Of a stretch of 30,597 nt of DNA, positions 1-8,557 are shown piece after piece. Under the pieces are notes generated by a model. That model was given only the letters and a program-made list of their open reading frames with translations, did no database searches and was not told the DNA's origin. Each line of letters begins with the position of its first letter. The first letter of the stretch is position 1. This DNA is from Pseudomonadota bacterium (lineage in GTDB: Bacteria > Pseudomonadota > Alphaproteobacteria > Rhizobiales > Tepidamorphaceae), in contig JAEWYT010000154.1 of the NCBI GenBank assembly GCA_023458595.1, forward strand, positions 1 through 30,597. The letters run 5' to 3'. A program made the translations under genes and the position numbers.

Positions 1-106
<106 letters not shown>

Positions 107-165
107 GAAACGGCCTGTCTTCTCGCACGCGCGCCTCGATCACATCCGCTGCCAATACCGCACCC

Positions 166-1662
<1,497 letters not shown>

Positions 1663-1852
1663 GGTCTCCTCCCTCACAGGCCTGGACGGAGGACCCGGCA
1701 GCCGCATGGCCGTCGGAACGGCCTCTTCCGGATACGCGCACCAATGGCGCGGCACGGAAACGCGCGAATACCGGAAAATTCCCCCTCTGTTCGACCGCCA
1801 CCCTGAACGGCTCGACCGGTTTTATTGCCATTCCGACCGAAATCTGCCAGAG

Positions 1853-1868
1853 TTGACCAAATGGTCAG
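1853..1868. promoter_or_regulatory. RutR-type operator 1
   Basis: TTGACCAAATGGTCAG matches the E. coli RutR box TTGACCA-NN-TGGTCAA (consensus from memory) at 13 of 14 defined positions. It lies in the mmsA/tetR divergent intergenic region, with its centre 35 bp from that of the second box. It is placed to control mmsA, the regulator, or both. Confidence 0.8.
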
Positions 1869-1887
1869 GTTGGAACGCTAGGATGGC

Positions 1888-1903
1888 TTGACCATTTGGT
1901 CAA
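1888..1903. promoter_or_regulatory. RutR-type operator 2
   Basis: TTGACCATTTGGTCAA fits the RutR consensus TTGACCA-NN-TGGTCAA at every defined position. It starts 29 bp before the likely ATG of the adjacent TetR gene, so binding would probably block that promoter and may also affect mmsA. An in-frame TTG falls inside this box, but it is operator, not a start codon. Confidence 0.87.
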
Positions 1904-1932
1904 GGCAAAAAAACGGGCTCGGAACGGCGCTT

Positions 1933-2661
1933 ATGCCCAGTGAAGCGGCAAACGAACGGCTGAGCGAAACGGGCCGCGAGACGGACCGCGAGACCTCCGG
2001 GACGCGGCAGGACGGCCGGACCGGAATCCGGCAGGAAAACGAGGCTGCGATCCTGAAGGCGGCCGAGGAAGTTTTCGCCGAGTACGGCTTCAAGGGCGCG
2101 ACCACCGCGATGATCGCCGAGCGCGCCGGCATCCCCAAGGCGAACCTGCACTACTACTTCCCGACCAAGCTTGCCCTCTACCGCAAGGTCGTCGACGACA
2201 TCTTCAACATCTGGCTGAAATCGGCGAACTCCTTCGACGAGAGCGACGATCCGGTCGAGGCTCTGACGCGCTACATCAACGAGAAGATGGACATCTCCCG
2301 GGCCCACCCGATGGGCTCGAAGGTCTGGGCCAACGAGATCATCCACAAGGCGCCCGTCATACAGGACACCCTGGAGACGACGCTGCGCGCGTGGACCGAT
2401 TCCCGCGTCGCGGTCATCCGCCGGTGGATCGACGAGGGCAAGATAGCGCCGATCAATCCTGAATACCTGCTCTACATGATCTGGGCGACGACCCAGCACT
2501 ACGCGGATTTCGGCCACCAGATCGCGACGCTGAACGGCGGCGAGCCGCTTTCCGACGCGCAGTTCGAGGAGGCCAAGCGCAACGTCGCCGAGATCATCCT
2601 GCACGGTATCGGCGCGAGGTCGCCGGTGGCGAAACGACCGGCGATACGTTCGCTGGCGTGA
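1933..2661 (+). CDS. TetR-family regulator, RutR paralogue
   Basis: 242 aa. The N-terminal ~40 residues are polar and low in complexity (ETGRETDRETSGTRQ). They are followed by a TetR helix-turn-helix (about residues 60-85, with IAERAGIPKANLHYYF) and a RutR-type ligand domain with MIWATTQHYADF near 180. That motif is shared with the next gene and, from memory, with E. coli RutR. ATG 1933 is chosen because the only longer in-frame option begins at a TTG within the operator. Family knowledge: RutR binds uracil or thymine and leaves its DNA site. The longer N-terminus and diverged C-terminus suggest this copy differs in ligand or target. It probably autoregulates through the two upstream boxes. 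Confidence 0.88.
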   Translation: MPSEAANERLSETGRETDRETSGTRQDGRTGIRQENEAAILKAAEEVFAEYGFKGATTAMIAERAGIPKANLHYYFPTKLALYRKVVDDIFNIWLKSANSFDESDDPVEALTRYINEKMDISRAHPMGSKVWANEIIHKAPVIQDTLETTLRAWTDSRVAVIRRWIDEGKIAPINPEYLLYMIWATTQHYADFGHQIATLNGGEPLSDAQFEEAKRNVAEIILHGIGARSPVAKRPAIRSLA

Positions 2662-2712
2662 GCCACATCGCATCACGCGGCGGCACGATATTTCGAGTGT
2701 AAAACGATCCCG

Positions 2713-2745
2713 TTCCACGGATACTCGCAGTCGGGCATCGTGGAA
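2713..2745. promoter_or_regulatory. Inverted repeat between the tandem tetR genes
   Basis: TTCCACG (2713-2719) and CGTGGAA (2739-2745) are perfect 7-bp arms 19 bp apart, just before the Shine-Dalgarno region of the next gene. It could be an operator or an RNA hairpin. No U tract follows, so an intrinsic terminator is unlikely. Confidence 0.35.
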
Positions 2746-2765
2746 AAATCCAGGGGGGAGATGCA

Positions 2766-2795
2766 ATGCGGGCGCGGACGGAGACGGGCGCATGA
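2766..2795 (+). CDS. Possible 9-aa leader peptide coupled to rutR
   Basis: ATG at 2766 opens a 9-codon frame, MRARTETGA, whose TGA stop overlaps the rutR ATG as ATGA. The strong GGGGGGAG at 2753-2760 is well spaced for this ATG and too far from the rutR ATG. The reading frame is seen directly; translation, and coupling of rutR expression to it, are inferred. A chance short frame cannot be excluded. Confidence 0.35.
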   Translation: MRARTETGA

Positions 2796-3430
2796 GCGCA
2801 CCCGCCCCGAAGGAGCGCAAGAAGCCGCGGACGCGGATCCAGGTGATCAACCGCCAGATCATCCTCGACGCGGCGCTCGAGATGTTCTCGGCCTACGGCT
2901 ATCGCGGCACGACGATCGACCAGATCGCCAACAAGGCCGGCATGTCGAAGCCGAACCTGCTCTACTATTTCCGCCGTAAGGAGGACATCTACCGCGCGGT
3001 CCTGGAAGCCACGCTTGCGATCTGGCTCGAGCCGCTGGAAAGGCTCGATGCCGAGGGCGACCCGATCGAGGAGATTTCCAAGTACATCCGCCTGAAGCTC
3101 GAGATGGCCCGCGACATGCCGCTCGAATCCCGGCTCTTCGCCAACGAGATCCTGCACGGGGCGCCGGCGATCGGCGAGTTCCTGCGCGGGCCGCTGAGGG
3201 AACTCGTCGACCGCAAGGCAAAGGTCGTCCGCCGCTGGGTCGGCGAAGGCAAGCTGGCGCCGATCGATCCGGTCCATCTGATCTTCATGATCTGGGCGAC
3301 GACCCAGCACTACGCCGATTTCGACGTGCAGGTGCGCGCCGTACTCGGCGAGGCGGGCGGCCCCGACACGATCTCAGCGGCGGAGAAGACGGTGCTGACG
3401 GTCTTCTGCGATGGCCTGAAGCCGCGGTGA
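2792..3430 (+). CDS. rutR: RutR, TetR-family pyrimidine-responsive regulator
   Basis: 212 aa, the same length as E. coli RutR as I remember it, with closely similar segments throughout: KAGMSKPNLLYYF in the recognition helix (about 49-61), EYIRLKLE-like KYIRLKLEMARD (about 99-110), GKLAPIDPVHLIFMIWATTQHYADF (about 152-176) and a closing GLKPR like the E. coli GIRPR. Family knowledge: RutR senses uracil/thymine and represses pyrimidine degradation genes at TTGACCA-NN-TGGTCAA. Sites of that kind occur upstream of mmsA, and weaker ones before preT and the BMP transporter. It follows the paralogue on the same strand and may be coupled to a 9-aa upstream frame. Its final 68 bp are duplicated 1278 bp downstream, flanking a foreign insert. 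Confidence 0.92.
   Translation: MSAPAPKERKKPRTRIQVINRQIILDAALEMFSAYGYRGTTIDQIANKAGMSKPNLLYYFRRKEDIYRAVLEATLAIWLEPLERLDAEGDPIEEISKYIRLKLEMARDMPLESRLFANEILHGAPAIGEFLRGPLRELVDRKAKVVRRWVGEGKLAPIDPVHLIFMIWATTQHYADFDVQVRAVLGEAGGPDTISAAEKTVLTVFCDGLKPR
3363..3430 (+). repeat. Direct repeat copy 1: functional 3' end of rutR
   Basis: 68 bp ending at the rutR stop, repeated at 4641-4708 with 6 mismatches. The two copies encode the same residues (DTISAAEK...GLKPR) up to the stop, and all differences inside sense codons are silent. Together they bracket the low-GC insert as att-like ends would. Confidence 0.85.
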
Positions 3431-3451
3431 ACCGTCTCGTGCCTCGGAGTA

Positions 3452-4540
3452 CTATTTCACTGGTATGCTCAGTATCAAATTATCAAACGAGCCCAGAATC
3501 TCCTCAATCGAATTCAGGGCTATTTTCGAGACTTTGAATGAAGGTGTCCCTTTGTTTAAGTTCAGCGAGAGTCCATGGACCGAGTTCAAGTTGCTGAGGG
3601 TGCCTTGCAGCACTTCTTCTGAAACGCCAATATTTTTCAATTCTTCTGCGTGCACATACAACCGATCCCCCCAACGGCCGCCGTAGAACGAAAACAAGGT
3701 TGGACCATCCTTCTTCAACTTGATCAGGAAGCTAGGTGCTTTCCCAACTCCCCATTGTATGAGGCCCGCGCCCTTGCCCCAGTCGTGAAGACGCCTGACC
3801 GCAGGAATGACGGCGACGGGAATCGCCGGCCAGAACTCCTCTTCGCCCCATCTCGTAGCCGATGTTCCGTTCTTTCTCGCGATTGTCTCCGCAGTTTGTC
3901 CGTAGATCGTGGGCACGAGAGTGACGATGCCGTTGCGCGCCACGTACCGCTTGAGTTCCAGCGCAAGCACTTCGGCGGGCGACATCTGGTGATTCAAGAA
4001 CTCCACGATCGCCCGCAGCTCCGAGGATATCTGATCGGCGACAAACAGGAGGCGGACTCGCCCGGCCCTGAAGTTGGTATCTACATCGCGCCAGTACGAT
4101 TCTACGTTTTCTGTTCCAATGTAGCTTTCCAGTTCCTTGGCGGGGTCCAATCCCGCTTTGAGGCAACGCTCCTCGAATGCGCGGCGGATGGAATCTACCG
4201 GCCACCACAGCGCCGAGTGAGCAGCGTAGTCGAGCATCTGTGCAACGACTTCCCGTCGAGCATGCGTATCTGAGGCGCGCTTTACTTCCACCAAGGTCGG
4301 CACGCCTTCACGGTCCAGAAACAGATGATCGAGTGACCAACGACCTACACCTTCGGCGCGGTCCGGAATACTAATCTCGCGATCAACCAGTATCCACGAA
4401 CCGGCCCCGTCGGAGGGGTCGGGATCGAGCAGATCCGGGTGGCGCGCCAGCAAATCCTGGAAATCGTCCTCGCTCTCGAATGGACTTACGGTAAGCGCTC
4501 CCACTCCCTGCTCGCCGATGATCCAGATACCGTTCGACAT
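3452..4540 (-). CDS. PD-(D/E)XK, NucS/DUF91-like putative nuclease on a small insert
   Basis: 362 aa. The N-terminal ~100 residues carry a restriction-endonuclease-like pattern: Glu-rich SEDDFQDLLARHPDLL, then SLDHLFLD (Asp71/Asp76) and PTLVEVK (Glu85, Lys87), the D...ExK core of NucS/DUF91-type nucleases. The rest, including a C-terminal domain of about 110 residues (EEFWPAIP onward), is not recognised. No membrane segment or signal peptide is evident. ATG 4540 is chosen because the frame upstream runs through the repeat and out of the insert. GC is visibly lower than in the neighbours, especially over 3460-3700, with codon use unlike the rest of the window. It converges on rutR with a 21-bp gap. 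A defence role is an inference from domain type and location; the target is unknown. Confidence 0.72.
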   Translation of the reverse strand: MSNGIWIIGEQGVGALTVSPFESEDDFQDLLARHPDLLDPDPSDGAGSWILVDREISIPDRAEGVGRWSLDHLFLDREGVPTLVEVKRASDTHARREVVAQMLDYAAHSALWWPVDSIRRAFEERCLKAGLDPAKELESYIGTENVESYWRDVDTNFRAGRVRLLFVADQISSELRAIVEFLNHQMSPAEVLALELKRYVARNGIVTLVPTIYGQTAETIARKNGTSATRWGEEEFWPAIPVAVIPAVRRLHDWGKGAGLIQWGVGKAPSFLIKLKKDGPTLFSFYGGRWGDRLYVHAEELKNIGVSEEVLQGTLSNLNSVHGLSLNLNKGTPSFKVSKIALNSIEEILGSFDNLILSIPVK

Positions 4541-4640
4541 GGCTCCCAGCCCCCAATCCAATGCCTCGTTACACGAACGGCACGATACCCGGAAATAACG
4601 TGCATTAGCAGGTACATGCAACTCGCTCACCCGAGCAGCG

Positions 4641-4708
4641 CCGACACGATCTCGGCGGCGGAGAAGACGGTGCTGACGGTTTTCTGCGATGGGCTGAAGC
4701 CGCGTTAG
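4641..4708 (+). pseudogene. Displaced 3' fragment of rutR (direct repeat copy 2)
   Basis: Repeats the last 68 bp of rutR, with its own stop (TAG in place of TGA) but no upstream gene. The protein-level identity with only silent changes shows that this sequence was once selected as coding. It is therefore either the original rutR end displaced by the insertion or an end brought in by the element. Confidence 0.82.
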
Positions 4709-4775
4709 CGGCAAGGCCGTTCCCGCATTCCGCTGCCGCTCCATGCGGGCCACGCGCCGCGACAGCAGGCCGTTC

Positions 4776-4809
4776 CCGTAGCCCGGATGGAGCGCGAGCG
4801 TAATCCGGG
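4776..4809. repeat. Short CCCGGAT...ATCCGGG intergenic repeat
   Basis: TAGCCCGGATGGAGCGCGAG followed by CGTAATCCGGGG resembles a common proteobacterial intergenic repeat of the form CCCGGATGAGCGCAGCG-ATCCGGG. The interval 4541-4838 otherwise holds only the nuclease upstream region and the rutR fragment. Confidence 0.5.
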
Positions 4810-4838
4810 GCGAACCTGCCGGGGCGGCGGACCCTCCC

Positions 4839-5438
4839 CTACTTCCAGTCCCCCGACAGCTCCTGCGCCCGGATGAAGGCGGGGCGCGCGACGCAGCGGT
4901 CGACATAGGCGTCGAAGGCCGGGCGCGTCTCGAAAAGCTTGAACAGCTTCACTCCGTAGTAGATTCCGGACCCGACGACGACGTCGGCCGCGGTGAAGCG
5001 GTCTCCGAGAAGCCAGGGACCCGCGCTCACCGCCTCCTCCAGCACGTCGAGCACCTTGCCGTAGTTGCCCCATCCGGCCTGCGAGGGGTTCACCTCGATC
5101 CCGAGCACCTTCTCCATGATCGAGGGTTCGATGCAGCTTCCGGCGAAGAACAGCCATTGCAGATAGCGTCCGCGCTCGGGCTCGTGCAGCTTCGGCGCGA
5201 GCCCCGCCTCTGGAAAGCGGTCGGCGAGATAGGCGCAGATCGCCCCCGTCTCGGCGACGCGCGCCTCGCCGTCGACCAGCGCCGGCACCTTCTCCATCGG
5301 ATTGATGGCATGATACCCGGGGCTGTGCTGCGCTCCGGACCGGATGTCGACCAGCACCCGCTCGTAGCGCGCCGCGCATTCCTCCAGCATCCAAACGGCC
5401 TGTACCGCCCGCGTCTGCGGCGCACCATAGAGTTTCAT
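4839..5438 (-). CDS. Glutathione S-transferase family protein
   Basis: 199 aa, the usual size for a cytosolic GST. An N-terminal thioredoxin-like domain (about 1-78) contains the cis-Pro region KVPALVDG near 51 and the glutathione-binding ETGAICAYLADRF near 63-75. An all-helical C-terminal domain contains FTAADVVVG near 147-155, the conserved N-cap Asp region. The substrate cannot be deduced; detoxification or isomerisation with glutathione is typical. ATG 5438 has GAGGAGAGGA upstream. It sits alone between the rutR insert and lysE, with 91 bp to the latter, and no link to pyrimidine breakdown is evident. Confidence 0.9.
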   Translation of the reverse strand: MKLYGAPQTRAVQAVWMLEECAARYERVLVDIRSGAQHSPGYHAINPMEKVPALVDGEARVAETGAICAYLADRFPEAGLAPKLHEPERGRYLQWLFFAGSCIEPSIMEKVLGIEVNPSQAGWGNYGKVLDVLEEAVSAGPWLLGDRFTAADVVVGSGIYYGVKLFKLFETRPAFDAYVDRCVARPAFIRAQELSGDWK

Positions 5439-5529
5439 CGGGTCCTCTCCTCAACGCTGGAACTTCGCAGCGGCACCTTAGTTCCGCTTCGTGAACGAAA
5501 CAAGAACACGTTGCCGTGAACGTGCGACG

Positions 5530-6132
5530 TCAGAGCAGGACCGACAGGGCGAAGGCAGCGACCAGCAGCACGGCGAAGACGACGTTGAGAGCGCGGCCGG
5601 ACTTCGGGCGGCGCAGCACCCCGGCAAGCCCCGCGCCGAACAGGAGCCAGAGGGAATTGACGACAACGATGACGAGGGACAGGAGCACGACCTTGGCCGC
5701 GGCATCGTCGAGCGGGCGGGCATCGATCAGCGTCGCGCCCGAATAGACCGCGCCGATCGCGGCATAGGCCTTCGGATTGGCGATCGCCAGCAGGAAACCG
5801 CCGAGGAACGCCGGCGCCCCGTCCTCGCGGCCACGCTCGGCGGGCGGAGCAGCGTTGGCGATCTTCCAGGCGAGATAGAGGATATAGGCGCCCGCCACCG
5901 CGACGATCACCGGAGCGATGCCGGGGACAGAGAGCACCAGCCCCGTGACGCCGGTCGCGACGATCAGCAGGACGCCGGCGGTGCCGAGGCAGATGCCGGC
6001 GAGATAGGGCACCACCGGCCGAAAGCCGAAAGCGGCGCCCGCGGCCGCAAGGCTCATGGTCGCGGGACCGGGACTTCCCATCAGCAGGACGGCGGCCACC
6101 AGCAGGGCGATGACGGCGGACGGTGTCGGCAT
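5530..6132 (-). CDS. LysE/RhtB-family amino-acid exporter
   Basis: 200 aa, very hydrophobic, with about six membrane segments. The family motif GSPGPATMSLAAAGAAFGFR lies near residues 19-38, and the conserved NPKAYAA is near 118, both typical of RhtB/LysE carriers. Members export amino acids or derivatives across the inner membrane; the substrate is not predictable here. A hydrophilic loop (PPAERGREDG) separates the two three-helix halves. It is codirectional with, and 91 bp before, the GST gene. Efflux of beta-alanine or beta-aminoisobutyrate would fit the local pathway but is speculation. Confidence 0.88.
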   Translation of the reverse strand: MPTPSAVIALLVAAVLLMGSPGPATMSLAAAGAAFGFRPVVPYLAGICLGTAGVLLIVATGVTGLVLSVPGIAPVIVAVAGAYILYLAWKIANAAPPAERGREDGAPAFLGGFLLAIANPKAYAAIGAVYSGATLIDARPLDDAAAKVVLLSLVIVVVNSLWLLFGAGLAGVLRRPKSGRALNVVFAVLLVAAFALSVLL

Positions 6133-6287
6133 GCAATCCCCGACGGAGCCCGCGCCCGCAAGCCCGGTCCGGGTCGCGGCGGCGCGAAAGGCATGTCCGC
6201 CGAGGAGATCATGCCGGCATCGCGGCGTCTTGAACGATCCTGCAGCGCGGCACCGGGGCCGCGCACGATGCTGCCGCTATGGCGCCG

Positions 6288-7595
6288 CTACTCCGCCGCC
6301 TCCCTGACCCGCATCGGGTTGTTCGGATGCGTCGTCCAGTTGCCGTAGGTGTCGGGGATCGGCTTGCCGGTGCGCGGGTCCATCCCGTGGATCTGCTCCA
6401 TGGTGATGCAGTTCTCGACCGGGCAGACGTTGACGCAGAGATTGCAGCCGACGCACTCGGCGTCGATCACCTCGAACATGCGCCTGCCGTTCACCGTGTG
6501 GGTGATCGCCTGGTGGGAGGTATCCTCGCAGGCGACGTGGCAGCGGCCGCACTTGATGCAGAGGTCCTGGTTTATCCGGGCCTTGGTGACGTAGTTCAGG
6601 TTCAGGTACTGCCAGGCCTCGATCTTCGGCACGGAGAGGCCGACGATCTGATCGATCGAGGTGAAGCCCTTCTCGTCCATCCAGTCCGAAAGGCCGGAGA
6701 TCATCTCCTTGACGACCTTGAAGCCGTAGGTCATCGCCGCGGTGCAGACCTGCAGGTTCGAGGCGCCGAGCGCCAGGAACTCGGCGCAGTCGCGCCAGGT
6801 GGTGATGCCTCCGATGGCGGAGATCGGCATGCCGGCGGTCTCCGAATCGCGGGCGATCTCGGCGACCATGTTGAGTGCAATCGGTTTGACGGCGGGACCG
6901 CAATAGCCGCCGTGGCTGCCCTTGCCGTCGATCTCGGGGATCGGCGCGAAGTTGTCGAGATTGACGCCGACGATCGAGTTGATCGTGTTGATCAGCGACA
7001 CGGCGTCGGCGCCGCCCTTGTGGGCGGCCCGGGCGGGATAGCGGATATCGGTGATGTTGGGCGTCAGCTTGACGATGACGGGCATGCGCGTGTGCGCCTT
7101 GGCCCAGCGCGCCACCATCTCGATGTACTCGGGAACCTGGCCGACGGCCGAGCCCATGCCGCGCTCGGACATGCCGTGCGGACAGCCGAAGTTCAGCTCG
7201 ACGCCGTCGGCCTCGGTGTCCTCGACCTTCTTGAGGATGTCGGCCCAGTTCTTCTCCTCGCAGGGCACCATCAGCGAGACGACGAGGGCCCGGTCGGGCC
7301 ACTCGCGCTTCACCTTCTTGATCTCCTGCAGGTTCACCTCCAGCGGGCGGTCGGTGATGAGCTCGATGTTGTTGAGGCCGAGAAGCCGCCGGTCGGGCCC
7401 GTGCACCGCGCCGTAGCGGGGCCCGTTGACGTTCACGATCGGCGGGTCCTCGCCGAGCGTCTTCCAGACGACGCCGCCCCAGCCTTCCCTGAAGGCGCGG
7501 ACGACGTTGTACTCCTTGTCGGTCGGCGGCGCGGAGGCGAGCCAGAACGGATTGGGGGACTTGATCCCGAGGAATTCGCTTCGAAGGTTTGCCAT
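6288..7595 (-). CDS. preA: NAD-dependent dihydropyrimidine dehydrogenase subunit PreA
   Basis: 435 aa. Family knowledge: PreA pairs with PreT to reduce uracil and thymine to dihydropyrimidines with NADH in the cytosol. Residues ~1-300 form the FMN barrel of the dihydroorotate dehydrogenase type: SPNPFWLASAPPT near 13, ELNFGCPHGMSERGMG near 125, VKLTPN, and SAIGGITTW near the FMN phosphate site. The C-terminus holds two 4Fe-4S motifs, CIKCGRCHVAC (346-356) and CVGCNLCVNVCP (381-392). ATG 7595 gives the family N-terminus and follows the methyltransferase by 11 bp, with GAGG upstream. The active-site loop after GMSERGMG reads SAVGQ; as I remember it, mammalian DPD has a catalytic Cys here and E. 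coli PreA also lacks it. Confidence 0.94.
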   Translation of the reverse strand: MANLRSEFLGIKSPNPFWLASAPPTDKEYNVVRAFREGWGGVVWKTLGEDPPIVNVNGPRYGAVHGPDRRLLGLNNIELITDRPLEVNLQEIKKVKREWPDRALVVSLMVPCEEKNWADILKKVEDTEADGVELNFGCPHGMSERGMGSAVGQVPEYIEMVARWAKAHTRMPVIVKLTPNITDIRYPARAAHKGGADAVSLINTINSIVGVNLDNFAPIPEIDGKGSHGGYCGPAVKPIALNMVAEIARDSETAGMPISAIGGITTWRDCAEFLALGASNLQVCTAAMTYGFKVVKEMISGLSDWMDEKGFTSIDQIVGLSVPKIEAWQYLNLNYVTKARINQDLCIKCGRCHVACEDTSHQAITHTVNGRRMFEVIDAECVGCNLCVNVCPVENCITMEQIHGMDPRTGKPIPDTYGNWTTHPNNPMRVREAAE

Positions 7596-7606
7596 CAGGG
7601 TCGACC

Positions 7607-8458
7607 TCAGTTCGCGGGAGCGTGGAAGATCATCTGGACCGGGGCGATGGTGCCCGCCTTTATCGCGCCGATCATGTTCTTCATCTTGTCGCCGATCGAA
7701 GCGCCCATCAGGTTGTGCAGGCCGAGCGGCGGCGGAGCGGCCTTCTGCTCGGCGGCCTTCTGGGCGGCGGCCTGGATGCGGGTGAAGAAATCGAGCGCGA
7801 TGTCCCGCCTGTTCTCCTCCCTGGAGAGCACGAAGCCCGCCGCCGCGGCGGCGTCGCGATAGGTCTCGGGCGCGGCGACCGCGGAGATGGCCGAAGAATC
7901 GGCCCACGGCACGGGATAGCCGATATCGCCGGCGCCCACCCGCATGACGTCGTAGACCGCGAAGACGCCGCCATCGGCGAGCACCCGCCGGGCCTCGCGG
8001 AAGATTGCCGGCTTGTCGGGAATGTTCATGCCGACATGGAGCATCAGCGCCAGATCGAAGGCGCCGTCGTCGAGCGGAAGCGCCGTCGCGCTGCCGGTCT
8101 TGAAGGCGACCTGGTCGGACATGCCGCACATTTCGGTCAGCGCCTTGGCCGTTTCGACGAAATCGGGCGTCAGGTCGACGCCGGTCACCCTGGCGCCGAA
8201 ACGGCCGGCGACCAGCCGGGCCGGGCCGCCTATCCCAGAACCGATGTCGAGGACGCGGGTGCCGGGGCGGATGTCGAGCTGATCGAGGAGATGCGCGGTC
8301 GCCTCGGCACCGCCGATATGAAACTCATCGACCGCCTTCAGCACGTCCGGGCGAATGCGATCGGGATCTTCGCCCATCGCGGCCAGGCCCGCCTTGATCC
8401 GCTCAAGGACATCGTAGGCCGAATACTGGTCGGCCACGCCACGTTCGAGATCGCTCAT
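7607..8458 (-). CDS. Class I SAM-dependent methyltransferase inside the pre operon
   Basis: 283 aa. The SAM-binding motif I VLDIGSGIGGPARLVA is at about 69-84, VTGVDLTPDF (motif post-I, acidic Asp) near 92, and FDLALMLHVGMNI (motif II) near 136. The fold resembles UbiE and glycine/sarcosine methyltransferases, which act on small molecules. The C-terminal ~60 residues (QKAAEQKAAPPPLGLHNLMGAS) are Ala/Pro rich and unfamiliar. It lies between preT (99 bp upstream) and preA (11 bp downstream) on the same strand, so it is probably co-transcribed with both. No methylation step is known in reductive pyrimidine degradation, so its substrate is open: a pyrimidine, a downstream amino acid, or an unrelated small molecule. 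Confidence 0.85.
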   Translation of the reverse strand: MSDLERGVADQYSAYDVLERIKAGLAAMGEDPDRIRPDVLKAVDEFHIGGAEATAHLLDQLDIRPGTRVLDIGSGIGGPARLVAGRFGARVTGVDLTPDFVETAKALTEMCGMSDQVAFKTGSATALPLDDGAFDLALMLHVGMNIPDKPAIFREARRVLADGGVFAVYDVMRVGAGDIGYPVPWADSSAISAVAAPETYRDAAAAAGFVLSREENRRDIALDFFTRIQAAAQKAAEQKAAPPPLGLHNLMGASIGDKMKNMIGAIKAGTIAPVQMIFHAPAN

Positions 8459-8557
8459 CGCATTTCTCCGTGAGCCCCGTTGCCCCTGCGGCAGAATACT
8501 CCTGCAGGCGACCGTCCGGGAATAGCCGCGCTCGGGACCGCGATCACGGGGCGGCCC

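Noticed and set aside
3452..4906. 484-aa version of the nuclease starting at 4906
   Set aside because: Its first 122 residues would read through the rutR repeat and beyond the insert; ATG 4540 is the first credible start.
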